Positions 1-4,871 of a stretch of 6,009 nucleotides of DNA are shown here, piece after piece. The stretch covers positions 1-6,009 of the forward strand of contig CAJUNE010000045.1 in assembly GCA_910587745.1 (NCBI GenBank), written 5' to 3'. Each line of letters opens with the position of its first letter. The first letter of the stretch is position 1. The notes beneath the pieces were generated by a model. It was given only the letters and a program-made list of their open reading frames with translations, did no database searches and was not told where the DNA came from. A program made the position numbers and the translations under genes. The DNA is from an uncultured Bacilli bacterium (GTDB taxonomy: Bacteria; Bacillota_I; Bacilli_A; RF39; UBA660).

Positions 1-2
1 TA

Positions 3-272
3 GGAGCAATAACAATGGACGAAGTAGTAATGGCAGGAGGAAAATGGGGAACAGCAAATAGTTCTTACTACCTATATAATGGTAATTACTACTGGACCAT
101 GTCTCCGTATAGCACTTCTAGCAATCCGTACGCTAGCGTGTTCATTGTGTATAGCGATGGCCACCTCGCCAGCGCCAACGCTAATGGTGTGCGCCCAGTA
201 ATAAATCTGAAAGCTGATACAACATTTTCTGACGGTAATGGTACTTTGGATAATCCTTATGTAGTATCTTGA
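3..272 (+). CDS. C-terminal part of a surface C-type-lectin-like protein (5' truncated)
   Basis: The reading frame is open to the left edge, so this is probably the last 89 residues of a longer protein. An ATG at 15 preceded by GGAG at 3-6 could in principle start a short protein. However, the residues before it (GAIT) continue smoothly into DEVVMAGGKWGTANSSYYLY, which resembles the interior of a family seen in uncultured low-GC gut bacteria (from memory). Visible landmarks are an aromatic, glycine-rich stretch ending YYWTMSPY, a divergent middle, and the conserved-looking tail GVRPVINLKAD followed by DGNGTLDNPYVVS. A G-x-RPV ending after a variable stretch is typical of FGE-sulfatase, DUF1566 or DUF6273-like C-type-lectin folds, which often act as ligand-binding surface domains. 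Any signal peptide or anchor would lie upstream and cannot be seen. The gene ends in tandem stops, TGA then TAG. Residues encoded by 105-197 show a variable-region signature, described separately. The family assignment is moderately sure; the ligand is unknown. Confidence 0.72.
   Translation, partial: GAITMDEVVMAGGKWGTANSSYYLYNGNYYWTMSPYSTSSNPYASVFIVYSDGHLASANANGVRPVINLKADTTFSDGNGTLDNPYVVS
105..197 (+). other. Putative variable region of a diversity-generating retroelement
   Basis: Counting by hand, these 93 bases are 56% GC (52 of 93) and 20% A, in a window otherwise around 30% GC. Of the 31 codons, 25 end in C or T and only one ends in A. They run through AGC (five times), GGC, CAC, CTC, GCC, AAC, TAC and TTC, with AAT, GAT, GCT, ACT, TCT, ATT and TAT among the T-ended ones. 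All can be derived from AAC or AAT by changing only adenines, which is what DGR retromutagenesis of an AAY-rich template produces. Codon choice returns to normal right after GVRPV. The GC-rich run at 186-197 would fit the initiation-of-mutagenic-homology end. Neither a template repeat nor a reverse transcriptase lies in the window, so the call rests on codon pattern and on location in a lectin-like C-terminus. Confidence 0.5.
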
Positions 273-274
273 TA

Positions 275-293
275 GTTTGTTAATATTACAAAC
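275..293 (+). repeat. Small perfect inverted repeat after the lectin-like gene
   Basis: GTTTGT at 275-280 and ACAAAC at 288-293 form a perfect 6-bp stem around a 7-base AT loop, starting on the last base of the second stop codon and followed by a T-rich stretch. It may be an accessory hairpin of the terminator just downstream. DGR target genes often carry a hairpin or cruciform just past the variable region, but this one is weak and about 80 bases beyond it. Confidence 0.4.
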
Positions 294-301
294 TTATTTT
301 T

Positions 302-326
302 GAAAGGCTTTTGCTTTTCTTTTTTT
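302..326 (+). terminator. Rho-independent terminator of the lectin-like gene
   Basis: GAAAGGC at 302-308 pairs with GCTTTTC at 313-319 (one G-U pair) around a TTTT loop, and seven Ts follow at 320-326. This is a textbook intrinsic terminator 30 bases after the stop codon, and it separates the lectin-like gene from the next transcription unit. Confidence 0.8.
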
Positions 327-358
327 GTTATATTTTTGTAAAGTATTTAGTTTTATAC

Positions 359-387
359 TTGTTTATTATCATTGCTTTTGATATGAT
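359..387 (+). promoter_or_regulatory. Promoter for the 204-residue zinc-site protein
   Basis: A TTGTTT -35 box at 359-364 is separated by 17 bases from a TATGAT -10 box at 382-387. The -10 is preceded by TG at 379-380, giving an extended -10. The predicted transcript start is near 394, just ahead of a strong AGGGAGG ribosome site at 403-409. Confidence 0.6.
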
Positions 388-418
388 AAAATACAATTAA
401 TTAGGGAGGGATTTGGTT

Positions 419-1033
419 ATGGGTGAAGCTTATATATCAATTCAAAATGACTTGAATAAACGTCTAGGCTTGTTACAAGAAGCTGAGGCTTTAGAAGCAC
501 AAGCTAAGGTATTAAGAGATAGAGCTAGTTATAATAATTTGGATTTAGAAATAGAAAGTGTTCATAAAGAAATATTTATGCTTTTAGATAAAGTTGATTT
601 GTTAAAAAAACTTCTTTCTTTAGCTTTTAGTTTATTTGGTGATGTTGAAGAAAAAGTTTTAATTTCTTTACATGATTATCAAAATTGTACATTTCAGGGA
701 AGAAGTATTGAAATGATTGAAAAAGAGTTAATAGATTTGACTAAAAGAATAGTTTTTTTGTGTGATCTACTGGGTCAAATATGTAGTTATGTTGGCCATG
801 ATTATAAATTTATGAAAGTTGATTCAATTTTTGATTTTAATAGTTTAGAAATTGGTTTTGAAGAAAAACAAATTAATTATTGTGCTATATGTGGAGATGC
901 AAAATATCTAGATTTAAATGAAGATAGATATTCTTGTAGTCTAAATTGCAGTGATTTAGAAAAGCTTAGAAAAGCTCGAAAAATTAAAGTTTATGAAAGT
1001 AAATTTATGATAGAAGATAATTTACATCGCTAA
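419..1033 (+). CDS. Unrecognised helical protein with C-terminal four-cysteine probable zinc site
   Basis: I do not recognise this 204-residue protein. The ATG at 419 is chosen as start because the ribosome site AGGGAGG (403-409) lies 9 bases before it; the in-frame TTG at 413 would be only 3 bases away. Residues about 5-75 are rich in Leu, Glu and Lys with few helix breakers (QEAEALEAQAKVLRDRA, then KEIFMLLDKVDLLKKLL) and probably form a coiled coil or long helices; about 95-125 look helical too. The C-terminus has C155-x2-C158-x14-C173-x3-C177, a zinc-ribbon-like spacing, followed by the basic stretch KLRKARKIK. No signal peptide or convincing membrane helix is seen, so it is probably cytoplasmic. 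It has its own promoter and lies 73 bases ahead of secA in the same direction with no convincing terminator between, so some read-through is possible. The zinc site and basic tail could suit nucleic-acid or protein binding, but this is speculation. Confidence 0.85.
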   Translation: MGEAYISIQNDLNKRLGLLQEAEALEAQAKVLRDRASYNNLDLEIESVHKEIFMLLDKVDLLKKLLSLAFSLFGDVEEKVLISLHDYQNCTFQGRSIEMIEKELIDLTKRIVFLCDLLGQICSYVGHDYKFMKVDSIFDFNSLEIGFEEKQINYCAICGDAKYLDLNEDRYSCSLNCSDLEKLRKARKIKVYESKFMIEDNLHR

Positions 1034-1055
1034 TTATCTTTTATGTTATATTTTC

Positions 1056-1085
1056 TTGGAAAAATAGGCTTTTATATGTTATAAT
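1056..1085 (+). promoter_or_regulatory. Promoter of secA
   Basis: A TTGGAA -35 box (1056-1061) and a perfect TATAAT -10 box (1080-1085) are 18 bases apart, with TG at 1077-1078 making an extended -10. The expected transcript start near 1092 would leave a leader of only about 15 bases, so the ribosome site at 1093-1098 would sit at the very 5' end of the message. Confidence 0.6.
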
Positions 1086-1106
1086 TTAGTTTGGAAGGTG
1101 AATTAT

Positions 1107-3587
1107 ATGGGATTATTTCGTAAATTATTTGATACTGAATATAAAGAACTAAAAAGATTTGAACGTATTGCAGATGAAATTATGGCTTTAGATGAATCTA
1201 TGGCTAAACTTTCTGATGATGAATTAAAAGCTAAAACTGAAGAATTTAAAAAAGAATTAGAAAATGGTAAAAATTTAGATGATTTAATTGTTCCTGCTTT
1301 TGCTGTTGCTCGTGAAGCGGCTTATCGTGTTATTGGAGAAAAACCTTATTATGTCCAAATATTAGGTGGACTTGCAATACATTTTGGTAATATAGCTGAA
1401 ATGAAAACAGGTGAAGGTAAAACTTTAACTGAAACTATGCCAACTTATTTGAATGCGTTAACAGGTCTTGGTGTACATGTTGTAACTGCTAATGAATTCC
1501 TTGCTAAACGTGACTCAGAATGGATGGGTAATATTTATCGTTTTTTAGGCTTAAGTGTTGGTCTTAATATGAGAGAACTTAGTCCAAAAGAAAAACAAGA
1601 AGCTTATAACTCAGATATCCTTTATTCGACTAATAATGAAATTGGTTTTGATTATCTTCGTGATAATATGGTAGCGCAAGCTAGTGAAAGAGTACAACGT
1701 CCTCTTAACTTCTGTATTGTTGATGAGGTAGACTCTATTTTAATCGATGAAGCTCGTACTCCTTTAATTATTTCTGGTGGTAGAGCTAATAGCGGAAACT
1801 TATATGTTGATGCTGATAGAGCTGTTAAGAAACTTAAAGAAGTGGAAGATTATGATGTTGATGTTAAAACTAAAAATGTTTCTTTAACTGAAGAAGGTAG
1901 TAAAAAGATTGAAAAAATATTTAATTTAAGAAATTTATATGATTTAGATAATACAGCTTTAGTGCATCATTTAAATCAAGCTTTAAAAGCTAATTATGGT
2001 TTTAAAAAAGATGTTGATTATGTTGTACAAGAAGATGAAGTTATTATTGTTGATCAATTTACTGGTCGTTTAATGCAAGGACGTCAATTTAGTGAAGGCT
2101 TACATCAAGCTATAGAAGCTAAAGAAGGCGTTACTATTAATGTTGAAACTAAAACCATGGCTACTATTACATTCCAAAATTTATTTAGAATGTACAATAA
2201 ATTATCTGGTATGACAGGTACAGCTAAAACTGAAGAAGAAGAGTTTAGAAGTATTTATAATATGTATGTTATTCAAATACCTACTAATAAACCAGTAGCT
2301 CGTGAGGATTTGGCAGATTTAGTTTATGCTAATGCAAGTGCTAAATATCAAGCTATTATTAATACTGTTCGTGAAGTACATGAAACAGGTCAACCTATTT
2401 TGATTGGTACAATAAGTGTTGAAGTAAATGAATACTTAAGTAGTTTACTTAAGAAAGCTAATTTATCGCATGAAGTTTTAAATGCTAAAAACCATGCTCG
2501 TGAAGCAGAGATTATTGCTAAAGCCGGAGAAAAAGGCGCGATAACTCTTGCTACTAATATGGCTGGTCGTGGTACCGATATTAAACTTGGTGAAGGTGTA
2601 AAAGAACTTGGTGGGTTATGTGTTATAGGTACAGAACGTCATGAATCACGTCGTATTGATAATCAGCTTCGTGGTCGTGCTGGTCGTCAAGGAGATCCTG
2701 GTATGAGTCAATTCTTTGTTTCTTTTGAAGATGATTTAATGCGTCGTTTTGGAACTGAAAGAATTAAAGGTATGCTTGAAGGCTTAGGCGTTGGTGATCA
2801 AGCTATTAGAAGTAAAACCTTAACTCGCTCAATTGAGTCTGCACAAAAAAAAGTTGAAGGAAATAACTATGATATTCGTAAAAGTTTACTTGATTATGAT
2901 AATGTTTTAAATGAACAAAGAGAAATTATCTATTCAAGACGTAATGAAGTTTTAGATATGGAATCTATTCATGATAGAGTTCTTGATACTTTTAAAAATG
3001 TTATCGCTGATTTATGTGAAGCGCATTTAGAACCAGAAGGTTATTTAACAGAATCTGATAAAGATGAAATTACAGAATATGTTAATAATAATTTCTTAAA
3101 ATCTACTGAACTTAAATTTGTAGATATTAAGGATTTAAAAGATGAAGATACTGTAAAATATATTACAGATTTAGTTATTAATGATTATGAAGAAAAAATT
3201 AAAGATGTGCCAGTTAGTGATGATTTTGAAAAAGCTATAACTTTACGTGTAATTGATTCTAATTGGGTTGATCATATGAGTGCTATGGAACATTTAAAAG
3301 AAGGTATTGGACTTCGTGGTTATGGTCAAGTTAATCCAATTCAAGCTTATACAATGGAAGGTTTTGAATTATTTGAAAGTTTCTTAACTAGAATAGATAA
3401 TCAAATTGCTACATTCCTGCTTAATGCAGAAATACGTCAAAATATAGAACGTAAACAAACTTTAGATGGAAAAGCTAATGATGGTAAGGAAAAAGAAAAA
3501 AGACAAGTAAAATCTAATAAAGTTGGTAGAAATGATCCTTGCCCTTGTGGAAGTGGCAAAAAATATAAACAATGCTGTGGAAAGTAA
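1107..3587 (+). CDS. secA: Preprotein translocase ATPase SecA
   Basis: SecA is the ATP-driven motor that pushes unfolded preproteins through the SecYEG channel at the cytoplasmic membrane. This copy is complete at 826 residues, close to the roughly 840 of the Bacillus enzyme. The ATG at 1107 is preferred over the in-frame GTG at 1098 because GGAAGG (1093-1098) is well spaced for it and the product then begins MGLFRKLFD, as SecA usually does. Visible in order are Walker A MKTGEGKT (99-106), Walker B DEVD (206-209) followed by SILIDEARTPLIISGG, the preprotein-binding region (about 220-360), the conserved SGMTGTAKTEEEEF, MAGRGTDIKLG, helicase motif VI QLRGRAGRQGDPG (520-532), and a scaffold/wing region. 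The zinc-binding tail CPCGSGKKYKQCC has Cys at 812, 814, 823 and 824 and normally contacts SecB or the ribosome and membrane. All motor motifs are intact, and nothing suggests an accessory SecA2. The usual Firmicutes downstream partner prfB is not next to it. Confidence 0.98.
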   Translation: MGLFRKLFDTEYKELKRFERIADEIMALDESMAKLSDDELKAKTEEFKKELENGKNLDDLIVPAFAVAREAAYRVIGEKPYYVQILGGLAIHFGNIAEMKTGEGKTLTETMPTYLNALTGLGVHVVTANEFLAKRDSEWMGNIYRFLGLSVGLNMRELSPKEKQEAYNSDILYSTNNEIGFDYLRDNMVAQASERVQRPLNFCIVDEVDSILIDEARTPLIISGGRANSGNLYVDADRAVKKLKEVEDYDVDVKTKNVSLTEEGSKKIEKIFNLRNLYDLDNTALVHHLNQALKANYGFKKDVDYVVQEDEVIIVDQFTGRLMQGRQFSEGLHQAIEAKEGVTINVETKTMATITFQNLFRMYNKLSGMTGTAKTEEEEFRSIYNMYVIQIPTNKPVAREDLADLVYANASAKYQAIINTVREVHETGQPILIGTISVEVNEYLSSLLKKANLSHEVLNAKNHAREAEIIAKAGEKGAITLATNMAGRGTDIKLGEGVKELGGLCVIGTERHESRRIDNQLRGRAGRQGDPGMSQFFVSFEDDLMRRFGTERIKGMLEGLGVGDQAIRSKTLTRSIESAQKKVEGNNYDIRKSLLDYDNVLNEQREIIYSRRNEVLDMESIHDRVLDTFKNVIADLCEAHLEPEGYLTESDKDEITEYVNNNFLKSTELKFVDIKDLKDEDTVKYITDLVINDYEEKIKDVPVSDDFEKAITLRVIDSNWVDHMSAMEHLKEGIGLRGYGQVNPIQAYTMEGFELFESFLTRIDNQIATFLLNAEIRQNIERKQTLDGKANDGKEKEKRQVKSNKVGRNDPCPCGSGKKYKQCCGK

Positions 3588-3617
3588 TATAAAATAAAAA
3601 AATTAAAAAAGTGTAGT

Positions 3618-3650
3618 AAGGTGTGAACAAGAATAATGTGTTGACACCTT
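3618..3650 (+). terminator. Imperfect hairpin after secA, possible weak terminator
   Basis: AAGGTGTGAACA (3618-3629) faces TGTTGACACCTT (3639-3650) across a 9-base loop. Eleven of the 12 positions pair, with one G-G mismatch. It starts 31 bases after the secA stop, but the following T run is only 4 long counting the stem end, so termination would be weak. The 3' arm also contains a perfect TTGACA (3641-3646), so the dyad could instead be a protein-binding site or belong to a promoter. Confidence 0.5.
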
Positions 3651-3796
3651 TTAAAATGTAAAATAGATGGAAAAGATAATTTTAAAGAAAATTTGTTTTA
3701 AATAGAAATCATGTGGCGAGATTTAGCAAAGCAAGCAAATAAAAAATAGCTAATTATATGATTATAATATTTTATAGATTATTATAGGTTAACTAC
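3651..3796. other. Gene-free AT-rich spacer
   Basis: No gene is supported here. Two ATG-started frames of 12 codons each occur, at 3667 (MEKIILKKICFK) and near 3710 (MWRDLAKQANKK); neither has a convincing ribosome site. Three AGCAA units lie nearly in tandem at 3725-3738. No RNA gene or riboswitch was recognised. Confidence 0.5.
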
Positions 3797-3805
3797 TGTG
3801 GATAA
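3797..3805 (-). promoter_or_regulatory. Perfect DnaA-box 9-mer
   Basis: TGTGGATAA is the exact reverse complement of the consensus DnaA box TTATCCACA. It is the only copy noticed in the window and lies just before the -10 of the small membrane-protein gene, where bound DnaA could affect transcription. One 9-mer in AT-rich DNA can occur by chance, and there is no cluster to suggest an origin. Confidence 0.3.
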
Positions 3806-3813
3806 TTTATATT

Positions 3814-3822
3814 TGTTATAAT
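3814..3822 (+). promoter_or_regulatory. Extended -10 promoter of the small membrane-protein gene
   Basis: TG at 3814-3815, one base, then TATAAT (3817-3822) form an extended -10 identical to that of secA. The -35 position holds only a poor match (TACTGT at 3794-3799, 17 bases away), so the extended -10 would carry most of the recognition. An AAAGGAGA ribosome site follows at 3833-3840. Confidence 0.55.
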
Positions 3823-3849
3823 TATATTAATTAAAGGAGATTTTAAAAA

Positions 3850-4128
3850 ATGACTAAAAAAGAGTATAAGAAAAAATGTAAACAAGAAAAAACTACAAGT
3901 TATAAGTTAATGTTATCAGGGGCAATTGTTTCTTCTATAGGTTTAATAATTATTGCATTATCATTTTTTATTATTAAAGAGTATATGCCTCAAATTATTG
4001 GCTTTGTAGTAGGTGGAATTATTGCATTTATTGGAATGATATTAGATTTAGTCGGAGAAATAATTTTATCAAAGAATTACAAAACGTATAATAAATTAAT
4101 AATAAATGAGACAGGGATTAAGTATTAA
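3850..4128 (+). CDS. Small two-helix membrane protein of unknown function
   Basis: This is a 92-residue protein that I do not recognise. The ATG is well placed 9 bases after AAAGGAGA. The first 19 residues are strongly basic (MTKKEYKKKCKQEK), then come two hydrophobic segments at about 20-42 and 48-73 joined by a very short turn (KEYMP), and a polar tail. By the positive-inside rule both ends probably face the cytoplasm, giving a helical hairpin. The second helix contains acidic D66 and E70, which may sit near the interface or matter functionally. It lies 134 bases upstream of a membrane-anchored XRE regulator in the same direction; such pairs of a regulator and a small membrane protein are common in Firmicutes. 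A shared role is plausible but unproven. Confidence 0.75.
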   Translation: MTKKEYKKKCKQEKTTSYKLMLSGAIVSSIGLIIIALSFFIIKEYMPQIIGFVVGGIIAFIGMILDLVGEIILSKNYKTYNKLIINETGIKY

Positions 4129-4189
4129 AAGTTTTATTTCAATAATTTGTATAGTTGGAATTATATATTTTTTAATAGATAAATACTAG
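4106..4189 (+). CDS. Possible 27-residue single-helix membrane peptide
   Basis: An ATG at 4106 in the +1 frame opens a 27-codon frame that overlaps the last 23 bases of the two-helix membrane-protein gene and ends at TAG 4187-4189. The product begins MRQGLSIK and continues with a hydrophobic run, FISIICIVGIIYFLI, ending DKY, so it would be one membrane span with a basic N-terminus. No Shine-Dalgarno precedes the ATG, so translation would have to be coupled to the upstream gene. It could instead be a third helix of that gene separated by a frameshift, or chance in AT-rich DNA, where hydrophobic frames arise easily. Confidence 0.3.
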   Translation: MRQGLSIKSFISIICIVGIIYFLIDKY

Positions 4190-4202
4190 ATGTTAATATG
4201 CA

Positions 4203-4215
4203 TTGCTTGTAGCAA
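4203..4215. promoter_or_regulatory. 13-bp dyad over the XRE promoter, candidate operator
   Basis: TTGCT (4203-4207) and AGCAA (4211-4215) form a perfect inverted repeat with a 3-base centre. It overlaps the -35 box of the promoter in front of the XRE regulator. Size and position fit an autoregulatory operator for a dimeric HTH_3 repressor; binding by that protein is inferred. Confidence 0.4.
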
Positions 4216-4235
4216 CGGTCTATTCTTTATATAAT
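4207..4235 (+). promoter_or_regulatory. Promoter of the XRE regulator gene
   Basis: TTGTAG (4207-4212) and a perfect TATAAT (4230-4235) are exactly 17 bases apart, the optimal sigma-A spacing. The ribosome site AAAGGAG follows at 4247-4253. The regulator can therefore be transcribed independently of the small membrane-protein gene upstream. Confidence 0.6.
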
Positions 4236-4262
4236 TATTTGTAAAGAAAGGAGTTGTTTTAT

Positions 4263-4772
4263 TTGTTAAAAGACAACATTAAAGCAATAAGGAAGTCAAA
4301 AGGGCTTTCGCAAGAAGAACTGGCTATAAAGTTAAATGTAGTAAGACAAACTGTTTCTAAGTGGGAACAAGGATTATCAGTCCCTGATTCGGAAATGTTA
4401 ATTTCAATATCAGAAGTTTTTGAAACACCAGTTGGTACTTTACTTGGAGAAAGTATTTCGGAGTCTAAAACAGATGATTTAAAAGTAATTTCAGAAAAAT
4501 TAGAAGTTATAAACTTACAGTTATCACAAAAAAGACGTACAAAAAGAAAAATGATTAGATGGCTATTAATTTCTCTGTGTTTAATTATTGTTTTGATTTT
4601 TATTTTCTTGTTTTTATTAAATAGTCCTTATTTTAATTGGGATTATGATATTCCAGAAAATGCAGTTTTAGGAACTTTTTTTCATTCTTTTGAATGGTTA
4701 TTTATTAGGATAGCACCAGTTATTTTTATTATAGCTATTATTGGAATTATACTGATGCTTAAGAAAGATTAA
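4263..4772 (+). CDS. XRE-family HTH regulator with two C-terminal membrane helices
   Basis: The start is probably TTG 4263, 9 bases after AAAGGAG (4247-4253), giving 169 residues beginning MLKDNIKAIRKSKG as HTH_3 proteins typically do. An in-frame TTG at 4254 directly abuts the ribosome site and is unlikely to be used. Residues 6-60 are a classic HTH_3 (Cro/C1-type) DNA-binding domain, with SQEELA, then the recognition-helix region RQTVSKWEQGLSVPDSE, then the stabilising helices up to LLGE. A charged linker (64-96, ending KRRTKRK) leads to a membrane helix at about 100-119, an external loop with aromatic and acidic residues (YFNWDYDIPEN), and a second helix at about 145-166 before KKD. Both ends would be cytoplasmic, tethering the DNA-binding domain to the membrane. 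This layout suggests a one-component membrane regulator sensing an envelope signal or the neighbouring small membrane protein; the signal is unknown. Confidence 0.9.
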   Translation: MLKDNIKAIRKSKGLSQEELAIKLNVVRQTVSKWEQGLSVPDSEMLISISEVFETPVGTLLGESISESKTDDLKVISEKLEVINLQLSQKRRTKRKMIRWLLISLCLIIVLIFIFLFLLNSPYFNWDYDIPENAVLGTFFHSFEWLFIRIAPVIFIIAIIGIILMLKKD

Positions 4773-4777
4773 AATTT

Positions 4778-4816
4778 AAGAGTATTAACATATAATGTTA
4801 ATGCTCTTTTGTTTTT
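4778..4816 (+). terminator. Rho-independent terminator of the XRE gene
   Basis: AAGAGTATTAACAT (4778-4791) pairs along its full 14-base length with ATGTTAATGCTCTT (4795-4808), allowing one G-U pair, around a 3-base loop ATA. The tail is TTGTTTTT (4809-4816). It begins 5 bases after the XRE stop codon. The promoter for the next gene begins almost at its end. Confidence 0.85.
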
Positions 4817-4817
4817 A

Positions 4818-4826
4818 TGGTATAAT
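4818..4826 (+). promoter_or_regulatory. Extended -10 promoter of the GH3 glycosidase gene
   Basis: TG (4818-4819), one base, then TATAAT (4821-4826) form an extended -10. The -35 position falls inside the upstream terminator's 3' arm (TTAATG at 4798-4803, 17-base spacing) and is weak. A GGTGG ribosome site lies at 4862-4866. Confidence 0.5.
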
Positions 4827-4871
4827 ATTATATATTATTAAATTGTGGTTAAAATAATAGTGGTGGTTATA

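Noticed and set aside
15..272. An independent 85-residue protein starting at ATG 15 with GGAG at 3-6
   Set aside because: The frame is open upstream to the edge and the residues just before the ATG read as a natural continuation of the same family, so a 5'-truncated longer gene is more likely.
1107..3587. Accessory SecA2 rather than the main SecA
   Set aside because: Length, all motor motifs and the C-terminal zinc-binding CxC...CC tail match canonical SecA, and no glycosylated-substrate or accessory Sec genes are nearby.
3667..3750. Two 12-codon frames (MEKIILKKICFK and MWRDLAKQANKK) as leader peptides or gene remnants
   Set aside because: Both are very short, lack ribosome sites and could arise by chance; no longer decayed frame joins them.
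3588..3849. A replication origin in the spacer around the DnaA box
   Set aside because: There is only one box, no cluster of DnaA boxes and no dnaA or dnaN nearby; AT-richness is general across the window.
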